Of a DNA stretch of 9,636 nt, positions 1-4,971 are shown piece by piece. The notes under the pieces were generated by a model that ran no database searches, was not told the origin of the DNA, and worked only from the letters and a program-made list of their open reading frames with translations. Every line of letters starts with the position of its first letter. The stretch's first letter is position 1. The translations under genes were made by a program, and so were the position numbers. Source of the DNA: Microcaldota archaeon (GTDB taxonomy: Archaea; Micrarchaeota; Micrarchaeia; Micrarchaeales; Micrarchaeaceae); contig JAJYEJ010000034.1 of the NCBI GenBank assembly GCA_021785805.1, forward strand, positions 1-9,636, read 5' to 3'.

Positions 1-297
1 CGGTCCGGTATAGGTATAGAAGCGGTTGTCTTGAAGTTCTTCATGGATTGCCCCGTGCAGCAAGTGATGTCATTATAGGTTTTTAAAGCTTATATGCTTT
101 TGGGATGATGCGGTTATGCGCCAGGAGCATTGGCAGGCGCGGCATCACCCTCCATGTTGGGGGGGGTGGAGGATATACCGGCACGCAGCTTGTCTACAGG
201 AGCAAGGCTCCCAGTGTCATTTTTCTGTCTACATATCCAGAACCGCGCCAGATGCGGAGTGGCAGTACCTCCGAAACCCGGATAGGATGCCAATCAT
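1..297. other. No intact gene; possible upstream part of a TnpB relic
   Basis: No open frame here looks like a real protein in either direction. In + frame 1 the first 75 bases read GIGIEAVVL before a TAG stop. This vaguely resembles the RuvC-I strand of TnpB (GIDxGI.A.) and lies about 145 codons before the zinc ribbon seen further right, roughly the spacing expected in TnpB, so it may be the upstream part of the same decayed gene; this is weak. Bases 81-100 are AT-rich and contain a small inverted repeat (AAAGC, six bases, GCTTT at 85-100) that could serve as a TATA-like element on either strand. Nothing else can be supported. Confidence 0.3.
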
Positions 298-645
298 GTG
301 TCCCGCATGTCGGTGTGGCATTCCAGAACGTGTCCCTATCGACAAGTTCGTACAGTTTATCCCTGTGGGTGTAGAATCCACATCATTTATCGGTGGAATA
401 CCATATGGATACACGCCCATCCCAAAACACATAAAATTGGGTGGTGTGATAAACATGGTCATTGCGAAGAGAGCATGGATACAGGGCATATCTCTGCCGG
501 AAGTGCGGAACGTCGAATGATAGGGATCTGAACGCCAATATCGATATCTTATCCGCTGCAGGTCTTGCGGGGAGTAATGCCTCCGGAGACGTTGCAGAGC
601 TTTGATTGCGAGAGGCGTTCGCCGATGAATCGGGACCTCTGTCAG
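298..645 (+). pseudogene. tnpB: Decayed TnpB (IS200/IS605 OrfB) C-terminal part
   Basis: This is a relic of the RNA-guided nuclease TnpB, broken by frameshifts. The clearest part is 495-602 (+ frame 3): CRKCG, then DRDLNANIDIL, then GD before a TGA at 603. This is the second zinc knuckle and the RuvC-III Asp of the TnpB C-terminus (family pattern C..CG...DRD.NAA.NIL). About 15 codons earlier, in frame 1, HPKTHKI.WCDKHGHCEES resembles the family's P.YTSK.C..CGH, with the second Cys of the knuckle replaced by His. Before that, in frame 2 (about 325-415), KFVQFI followed by ES..FIGGIPYGY resembles the F..fi.YKAe..GIp..yv stretch. After the TGA, frame 1 reads RRSPMNRDL, like the tail of some TnpB proteins. 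At least two frame changes are needed, so the gene is dead. The partner tnpA and the element ends are not visible. Confidence 0.62.
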
Positions 646-806
646 GTGGGCCATGATGGCAGATCAAAAACCAGCATCGTAAGCACATGTCGTTTACCAG
701 TGGGAGGATGTCACATGTCAATGAGATGGTATTTCCGGTCTAACGGGTGATGTCATTGAGGGCTTCCTTGTCGCGCAACATTTTGGCTAGTATTGCGCGG
801 TGGCCA
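646..806. other. Intergenic stretch without a gene
   Basis: No credible gene on either strand. It may hold the degraded right end of the TnpB element. It contains the near-repeat TGTCAATGAG (716-725) and TGTCATTGAG (751-760), the octamer CACATGTC twice (684-691 and 712-719), and an inverted repeat at 772-799. The minus-strand transcript of the paralog array would run into this stretch. Confidence 0.4.
772..799. repeat. Inverted repeat after the paralog array
   Basis: A perfect 7-base inverted repeat, CGCGCAA and TTGCGCG, with a 14-base loop. It begins only eight bases beyond the stop of the last minus-strand ORF, so it could act as a 3'-end or processing hairpin for the array transcript. No T-run follows on the minus strand, which argues against an intrinsic terminator of the usual kind. 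It could equally belong to the degraded element on the left. Confidence 0.35.
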
Positions 807-986
807 TCATCGGGTAACCTTATCCGTGGGCCCGTCATGCTTCTTTATTAAGGAATGGAGCTTTTCTGCAATCCGCAAAAACGCATCCACAGGTTCAATC
901 TGCCCTATCCTTTGCCCCCTCAGGACTTGACCGATACCACTGCTTCTTTGAGGGGCGATTTGGGGTTTTGGTGCTTCTTTTTCCAT
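807..986 (-). pseudogene. 59-codon stub of the tandem paralog family
   Basis: A short minus-strand ORF placed like the next gene of the array: its ATG lies nine bases after the stop of the copy ending at 996. The first 12 residues, MEKEAPKPQIAP, match the family tag exactly as in the copy at 3807-4367. IGQVLRGQRIGQ then corresponds to the IDEVLRELRGNQ part, and PVDAFLRIAEKLHSLI fits the family's first helix (PSEAMAKVENIATLM). It then stops, about 125 residues short, without the variable domain or the VAFTESTD tail. The junction before it is TAAGCGATATTC instead of TAAGTGATATTC, so its ribosome site is weakened. I read it as a decayed terminal copy. A functional mini-protein consisting of tag plus helix cannot be excluded, because the frame is open to a clean TGA. 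Confidence 0.6.
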
Positions 987-995
987 GAATATCGC

Positions 996-1538
996 TTAGG
1001 CTGTGGATTCTATGAAGGCTACCGAGAGAGGACCTTCACCTACATAATAGGTCGGATAGTTAACCCACCAGACCGAGCCGCTGAAGCTGATACACGGAAG
1101 TCCTCCTTCCCTGATTACGTCCAAAACAAATGCCAACATTACTCCTCTTTCGTTAGGGTTGAGTCCGTTATACTGGCTTTCTGATAGGGGGTTGAGCGTC
1201 TTTTTCTCGCGGTCGATTCTGAAATAGACAGAATCGCCTACATCTAGACTTTTCAGTGCATCTGTGAGCTCCTGAGGTATGGCCTTGGGGCTTATGTAGA
1301 AAGAGCATATCTTGGTATTTAGGTAACGTTCGAGGAAATCCTCGTCCATCGCCACGTCCATCAAGGTGGCGATGTTCTTCACTTTCGCCATAGCTTCTGA
1401 TGGAGTAGTGTATGTCTCCTCTGTTAAGGATACCGTGTGTGCGGGGAGATGCGCCTGATTTCCCCTGAGCTCCCTCAGGACTTTGTCGATGTTCCTGATT
1501 CTTGGTGGAGTGAGGGGTGTTTGAGCTTCTTTTTCCAT
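996..1538 (-). CDS. Tandem paralog family protein, copy 9 (180 aa)
   Basis: Last full member of the array in the direction of transcription. The ATG at 1538 is chosen over the in-frame GTG that follows the upstream stop directly, because that GTG is part of the GTGAT ribosome site. It has the N-terminal tag in a slightly altered form (MEKEAQTPLTPPRIRNIDKVLREL), the helix EAMAKVKNIATLMDVAMDEDFLERYL, a strand SFYISPKAIP, a helix QELTDALKSL, VYFRIDREKKTLNPLSESQY, NPNERG and a diverged tail VAFIESTA in which the usual final Asp is Ala. No signal peptide, membrane segment or Cys cluster is visible. The function is unknown; the protein is probably soluble and cytosolic. It is part of the co-directional operon behind the VWA gene. 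Confidence 0.85.
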   Translation of the reverse strand: MEKEAQTPLTPPRIRNIDKVLRELRGNQAHLPAHTVSLTEETYTTPSEAMAKVKNIATLMDVAMDEDFLERYLNTKICSFYISPKAIPQELTDALKSLDVGDSVYFRIDREKKTLNPLSESQYNGLNPNERGVMLAFVLDVIREGGLPCISFSGSVWWVNYPTYYVGEGPLSVAFIESTA

Positions 1539-1547
1539 GAGTATCAC

Positions 1548-2108
1548 TTAGTCTACGGATTCTACGAAGGCCGTCCGAAGAGGAACTTCGCCTACATTAT
1601 AGGACGGATCGCTAACCCACCAGACCGTGCCGCTGAAGCAGCTGGTGTATAGAAGTCCTCCTTCCCTGATCCCTTCCAAAACACTTCTGTGCAGCCTTCC
1701 TCTTTCATTAGGGCTGAGTCTGCCGTACTGGCTTTTTGATATGGGGTTGAGCGTCTTTTTCTCGTGGTCGATTCTGAAATAGACCTCATGGTCGCCTGCA
1801 CCTAGGTTTTCCAATGTATCTATGAGCTCCTCTGGTATGTCCTTGGGGCTTATGTAAAAAGAGTACATCTTGGCATTTTGGCAATGTTCGAGGAAATCCT
1901 TGTCCATCGTCGCGTCCATCAAGGTGGCGATGTTCTTCACTTTCGCCATTGCTTCTGATGGAAAGTATCTCTCCTCTGTTAAGGATACCTTTGGTGTGGT
2001 GAGATTGCCCTGATTAGGCATTCCTGGGCCTATCCCGAGCTCCCTCAGGACTTTGTCGATGTCATTGATTCTTGGAGGGGCGAGTGGTTTTTGAGCTTCT
2101 TTTTCCAT
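1548..2108 (-). CDS. Tandem paralog family protein, copy 8 (186 aa)
   Basis: Member of the unrecognised family. The N-terminal tag is shortened by one residue (MEKEAQKPLAPPRINDIDKVLREL) and is followed by a GIGPGMPNQ insert, a longer relative of the linker in the copies at 2118 and 3240. The helix EAMAKVKNIATLMDATMDKDFLEHC, strand YSFYISPKDIP and VYFRIDHEKKTLNPISKSQY follow. The late segment GLLYTSCFSGTVWWV is nearly the same as in the copy at 9184, although the two genes are over 7 kb apart, which points to exchange between copies. The tail is AFVESVD. The gene starts nine bases after the upstream stop with the GTGAT ribosome site between. Confidence 0.85.
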   Translation of the reverse strand: MEKEAQKPLAPPRINDIDKVLRELGIGPGMPNQGNLTTPKVSLTEERYFPSEAMAKVKNIATLMDATMDKDFLEHCQNAKMYSFYISPKDIPEELIDTLENLGAGDHEVYFRIDHEKKTLNPISKSQYGRLSPNERGRLHRSVLEGIREGGLLYTSCFSGTVWWVSDPSYNVGEVPLRTAFVESVD

Positions 2109-2117
2109 GAATATCAC

Positions 2118-2675
2118 TTAGTCTGTGGATTCTGTGAAGGGTACCAAGAGAGGAATTTCGTTTCCAGAGTAGGTCGAATAGTTACCCCACCAGCCCGTGT
2201 CTAAGAAGCCGATGCACGGGGGTCCTCCTTCCCTAATTCTGTTCAAAACACTTCTGTGCAGCTTTCCTCTTTCGTTAGGGTTGAGTATATCGAACGCTTC
2301 TTTCGATATGGGTTTGAGCGTCCCTTTCTCACGGTCGATTATGAAATAGACATATTGGTCATTTGGCCCCAAGCTTTCCAATGAATCTATGAGCTCCTGT
2401 GGTATGTCCTTGGGGCTTATGTAGAAAAATCTATAGATACCTGGATAACGTTCGAGGAAATCCTTGTCCATCAGCACGTCAATCAAGGTGGCGATGTTCT
2501 TCACTTTCTCCATGGCTTCTGTTGGGAGGTATTCCTCCTCTGTCAAGGATACCTTGTGTGTGGTGAGATGTACCTGATTAGGCATTCCTGGGTATCCCCT
2601 GAGCTCCCTCAGGACTTCGCCGATGTTCCTGATTCTTGGAGGGGCTATTTGGGGTTTTTGAGCTTCTTTTTCCAT
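2118..2675 (-). CDS. Tandem paralog family protein, copy 7 (185 aa)
   Basis: Member of the unrecognised family with the usual tag (MEKEAQKPQIAPPRIRNIGEV) and a long linker GYPGMPNQVHLTTHKVSLT. From the segment LMDKDFLERYPGIYRFFYIS onward it is almost identical to the copy at 3240-3797: bases 2169-2480 match 3291-3602 with one difference. Its first third differs from that copy (EEEYLPTEAMEKVKNIATLID against EEKYFPSEAMAKVENIATLMD). In this pair the middle reads DQYVYFIIDREKGTLKPISK and the late part FLDTGWWGNYSTY, which set them apart from the other members. The tail is VPFTESTD. The start ATG follows TAAGTGATATTC. Confidence 0.86.
   Translation of the reverse strand: MEKEAQKPQIAPPRIRNIGEVLRELRGYPGMPNQVHLTTHKVSLTEEEYLPTEAMEKVKNIATLIDVLMDKDFLERYPGIYRFFYISPKDIPQELIDSLESLGPNDQYVYFIIDREKGTLKPISKEAFDILNPNERGKLHRSVLNRIREGGPPCIGFLDTGWWGNYSTYSGNEIPLLVPFTESTD
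2169..2480. repeat. Near-identical 312-bp segment, first copy
   Basis: This segment matches 3291-3602 at an offset of 1122 bases with one visible difference (ccttccc here, cctttcc there). At the next base after the segment the copies differ again (cgtcaatc here, cgtccatc there), and on the other side they also diverge. It covers about the middle 55% of two paralogs separated by a third gene. The other copies are far less alike, so the event is recent. Confidence 0.9.
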
Positions 2676-2684
2676 GAATATCAC

Positions 2685-3230
2685 TTAGTCTGTGGATTCT
2701 GTGAAGGCTACCTGGAAAGGGCCTTCGTTTACATAATAGGACGGGTCGCCAACCCTCCAGACCGTTCTATAGAAGCCGATGTACAGAAGTCTTCCTTCAT
2801 TAATCCCTTTCAAAATAGTTCTGCGCAACACTCCTCTTTCGTTAGGATTTAGTACGTCATACTGGCTTTTTGATATGGGGTTGAGCGTCCTTTTCTCACG
2901 GTCGATTCTGACACAGACGTCGTCGTCATTTGACCCCAAACTTTCTAATGAATCTATGATCTCCCGGGGTATGTCCTTGGAGCTTATGTAGAAATCAAGC
3001 CTCTTAATATTTAGGCAACGTTCGAGGAAATCCTCGTCCATCGTCGCGTCCATCAAGGTGGCGATGTTCTCCACTTTCGCCATTGCTTCTGATGGAAAGT
3101 ATTTCTCCTCTGTTAAGGATACCATGTGTGTGGGGAGATGCGCCTGATTTCCCCTGAGCTCCCTCAGGACTTCGTCGATGTTCCTAATTCTTGGAGGGGC
3201 GATTTGGGGTTTTTGAGCTTCTTTTTCCAT
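2685..3230 (-). CDS. Tandem paralog family protein, copy 6 (181 aa)
   Basis: Typical member of the family with the short linker form (tag, then RGNQAHLPTHMVSLTEE). The first 39 or so residues are identical to those of the copy at 8629-9174, which lies beyond the MoxR and VWA genes, so the two blocks share recent ancestry. It has the helix EAMAKVENIATLMDATMDEDFLERCL, the strand LDFYISSKDIP, an acidic NDDDVCVRIDREKR stretch and the late segment LLYIGFYRTVWRVGDPSYYV. The tail is VAFTESTD. It is soluble in appearance and has no known motif. It sits between the two nearly identical copies at 2118 and 3240. Confidence 0.86.
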   Translation of the reverse strand: MEKEAQKPQIAPPRIRNIDEVLRELRGNQAHLPTHMVSLTEEKYFPSEAMAKVENIATLMDATMDEDFLERCLNIKRLDFYISSKDIPREIIDSLESLGSNDDDVCVRIDREKRTLNPISKSQYDVLNPNERGVLRRTILKGINEGRLLYIGFYRTVWRVGDPSYYVNEGPFQVAFTESTD

Positions 3231-3239
3231 GAGTATCAC

Positions 3240-3797
3240 TTAGTCTGTGGATTCTGTGAAGGCTACTGGGAGAGGGTCTTCGTCTCCATAGTAGGTCGAA
3301 TAGTTACCCCACCAGCCCGTGTCTAAGAAGCCGATGCACGGGGGTCCTCCTTTCCTAATTCTGTTCAAAACACTTCTGTGCAGCTTTCCTCTTTCGTTAG
3401 GGTTGAGTATATCGAACGCTTCTTTCGATATGGGTTTGAGCGTCCCTTTCTCACGGTCGATTATGAAATAGACATATTGGTCATTTGGCCCCAAGCTTTC
3501 CAATGAATCTATGAGCTCCTGTGGTATGTCCTTGGGGCTTATGTAGAAAAATCTATAGATACCTGGATAACGTTCGAGGAAATCCTTGTCCATCAGCACG
3601 TCCATCAAGGTGGCGATGTTCTCCACTTTCGCCATTGCTTCTGATGGAAAGTATTTCTCCTCCGTTAAGGATACCATGTGTGTGGGGAGATGTACCTGAT
3701 TAGGCATTCCTGGATATCCCCTGAGCTCCCTCAGGACTTCGTAGATGTTCCTGATTCTTGGAGGGGCGATTTGGGGTTTTTGAGCTTCTTTTTCCAT
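3240..3797 (-). CDS. Tandem paralog family protein, copy 5, mosaic (185 aa)
   Basis: Member of the unrecognised family with a mosaic sequence. The stretch HLPTHMVSLTEEKYFPSEAM and the following AKVENIATLMD are the same as in the copy at 2685, while everything after it (LMDKDFLERYPGIYRFFYIS to the GWWGNYSTYYG region) is the same as in the copy at 2118. The near-identity with the latter covers 312 bp with one difference. The tag has one change (NIYEV for NIDEV). The tail is VAFTESTD and the start context is TAAGTGATATTCATG. The mosaic is most simply explained by gene conversion or unequal crossing-over inside the array. Confidence 0.86.
   Translation of the reverse strand: MEKEAQKPQIAPPRIRNIYEVLRELRGYPGMPNQVHLPTHMVSLTEEKYFPSEAMAKVENIATLMDVLMDKDFLERYPGIYRFFYISPKDIPQELIDSLESLGPNDQYVYFIIDREKGTLKPISKEAFDILNPNERGKLHRSVLNRIRKGGPPCIGFLDTGWWGNYSTYYGDEDPLPVAFTESTD
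3291..3602. repeat. Near-identical 312-bp segment, second copy
   Basis: Partner of the segment at 2169-2480, inside the copy at 3240-3797. Past its right end (toward the gene's start codon) this gene follows the sequence of the copy at 2685 instead, which shows that the shared block was copied as a patch rather than by duplication of a whole gene. Confidence 0.9.
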
Positions 3798-3806
3798 GAA
3801 TATCAC

Positions 3807-4367
3807 TTAGTCTGTGGGCTCTGTGAAGGCTACTGGGAGAGGACTGTCGCCATCTCCAGAAAATGGTAGATCGATAACAGACCAGCCCTTGATGCCGAGT
3901 TTGAAGTCCGAGTATCTCATTCTCAGAAGTTCTCCTGTCCTAATCCCTTCCAAGACGCCGAGTGATATAACTCCTCTTTCGCTATGGTTGAGTATATCGT
4001 ACTCTTCTTTCGATACGAGTTTGAGCGTCCCTTTCTCGCAGTCGATTCTGAAAGGGACCGCTTGGTATTCTGGTTCCAAGCTTTTCAATTCGTTTATGAG
4101 CTCAAGGGGTATGTCCTTGGAGCTTATGTAGAAAGATTTTCTGGCATTTTGGCAACGTGCAAGGAAATCTTCGTCCCTTATCACGTCCATCAAAGTGGCG
4201 ATGTTCTCCACTTTCTTCATGGCTTTTGATGGAAAGTATTCCTCCTTTGTCAGGTATACCTTAGGTATGGTAGGATACTTTGGACCTCTCCTGAGCTCCT
4301 CCAGGACTTTGTCGATGTTCCTGATTCTCGGAGGGGCTATTTGGGGTTTTGGAGCTTCTTTTTCCAT
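3807..4367 (-). CDS. Tandem paralog family protein, copy 4, most divergent (186 aa)
   Basis: Member of the unrecognised family and the most divergent complete one. The tag (MEKEAPKPQIAPPRIRNIDKVL) is kept, but the linker is RRGPKYPTIPKVYLTK, and the C-terminal half departs from the rest: VPFRIDCEKGTLKLVSKEEY, NHSERGVISLGVLEGIRTGELL, then MRYSDFKLGIKGWSVIDLPFSGDGDSPL in place of the usual FSGTVWWVNYPxYYVGEGPL. The tail VAFTEPTD is back in register. The constant ends with a different interior fit the idea that the interior is the part that varies by function. The start is ATG after TAAGTGATACTC. Confidence 0.85.
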   Translation of the reverse strand: MEKEAPKPQIAPPRIRNIDKVLEELRRGPKYPTIPKVYLTKEEYFPSKAMKKVENIATLMDVIRDEDFLARCQNARKSFYISSKDIPLELINELKSLEPEYQAVPFRIDCEKGTLKLVSKEEYDILNHSERGVISLGVLEGIRTGELLRMRYSDFKLGIKGWSVIDLPFSGDGDSPLPVAFTEPTD

Positions 4368-4371
4368 GAGT

Positions 4372-4376
4372 ATCAC
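4372..4376 (-). promoter_or_regulatory. Ribosome-binding site GTGAT at a unit junction (one of seven)
   Basis: GTGAT directly follows the TAA stop of the upstream gene and lies four bases before the ATG. It is complementary to the ATCAC near the 3' end of archaeal 16S rRNA. The same site occurs at 1543-1547, 2113-2117, 2680-2684, 3235-3239, 3802-3806 and 9179-9183. An in-frame GTG start could be read from the same bases, but at 991-995 and 8624-8628 the base has changed to give GCGAT, no longer a start codon; these two sites precede the stub and the relic. The ATG is therefore preferred as start for all full copies. Confidence 0.75.
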
Positions 4377-4955
4377 TTAGTCTGTGGATTCTGTGAAGGC
4401 TACCTGGAGAGGACCTACGCCTTCATTATAGGCCAGATAGTTAACCCACAAGCCCGTGCTATCGAAGCCGGTGTACAGAAGTCTTCCTTCATTAATCCCT
4501 TCCAAAACACCTCTGAGCAACCTTCCTTTTTCGTTAAAATTGAGTCCGTCATACTGGCTTTTTGATATGGGGTTGAGCGTCCTTTTCTCACGGTCGATTT
4601 TGAAACAGACATGATGGTCGTCTGCCCCTAGGTTTTCCAGCGCATCTATGAGCTCCTGAAGTATGGCCTTGGGGCTTATGAAGAAAGGATATATCTTGAT
4701 GTTTACGTAACGTTCGAGGAGATCTTTGTCCATCGCCACGTCCATCAAGGTGGCGATGTTCTCTACTTTCTCCATGGCTTCTGATGGAGTGTATTTCTCC
4801 TTTGTCAGGTGTACCTTGGGTGTGGTGAGATGCGCCTGATTTCCCCTGAGCTCCCTCAGGACTTCGTCGATGTTCCCGATTCTTGGAGGGGCGATGCCTA
4901 TCTGTGCGGGAGCTTCTCCGCTTATGTTGTTTGGGTTGCACAGTGCGGTCTGCAT
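4377..4955 (-). CDS. Tandem paralog family protein, copy 3, atypical N-terminus (192 aa)
   Basis: First paralog after the VWA gene, 16 bases behind its stop, so very likely in the same transcript. It lacks the standard MEKEAQKPQ start. Instead it begins MQTALCNPNNISG, then EAPAQIG, and joins the family consensus at IAPPRIGNIDEVLREL. The remainder is ordinary: LTKEKYTPSEAMEKVENIATLMDVAMDKDLLERYV, FFISPKAIL, VCFKIDREKRTLNPISKSQYDGL, FDSTGLWVNYLAYNE, tail VAFTESTD. A GCGAT lies three bases before the ATG as a possible weak ribosome site, in place of the GTGAT used by the others. The changed start may come from the joining of the VWA gene to the array, or may be specific to this position, for example for interaction with the neighbouring proteins. 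Confidence 0.85.
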   Translation of the reverse strand: MQTALCNPNNISGEAPAQIGIAPPRIGNIDEVLRELRGNQAHLTTPKVHLTKEKYTPSEAMEKVENIATLMDVAMDKDLLERYVNIKIYPFFISPKAILQELIDALENLGADDHHVCFKIDREKRTLNPISKSQYDGLNFNEKGRLLRGVLEGINEGRLLYTGFDSTGLWVNYLAYNEGVGPLQVAFTESTD

Positions 4956-4971
4956 CTAATCGCCATGGTGC

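Larger units (their letters stand above)
807..4955 (-). repeat. Tandem gene array, seven full units and a stub
   Basis: Head-to-tail array of about 555-575-bp units, each a single gene. Unit ends are the most conserved: the last codons (VAFTESTD), the TAA, the 9-base spacer with ribosome site, and the first 25 or so codons. A second block of the same family lies at 8449-9636, on the other side of the MoxR and VWA genes. The array continues past the right edge of the window. Confidence 0.9.

Noticed and set aside
116..520. 134-codon + strand ORF with CPACRCG as a possible separate zinc protein
   Set aside because: Its second half aligns in sense with the pre-zinc-ribbon part of TnpB and the following frames complete it, so it is better read as part of the relic than as an independent gene.
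229..654. 141-codon minus-strand ORF (and an overlapping one at 383-721)
   Set aside because: The composition is unlike a real protein of the neighbours, there is no ribosome site, and it lies opposite the TnpB relic; the frame is open by chance.
64..757. 11-base direct repeat GTGATGTCATT (64-74 and 747-757) as a target-site duplication
   Set aside because: The element inside is of a family that does not normally duplicate its target, and a repeat of this length in a 0.8-kb stretch is not rare enough to rule out chance.
2556..2852. Repeated + strand ORFs across the paralog junctions (for example SFFFHEYHLVCGFCEG)
   Set aside because: They recur only because the minus-strand junctions are conserved. 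They cover the stop, ribosome site and start of the real genes and have no start signals of their own.
4372..4376. GTG start codons directly after each TAA stop
   Set aside because: The GTG belongs to the GTGAT ribosome site; at two junctions it is GCG while the ATG nine bases on is kept, and an ATG at that place has ideal spacing.
807..4955. CRISPR array or non-coding tandem repeat
   Set aside because: The units are about 560 bp, open over their whole length with the usual pattern of protein divergence; there are no short direct repeats with unique spacers.
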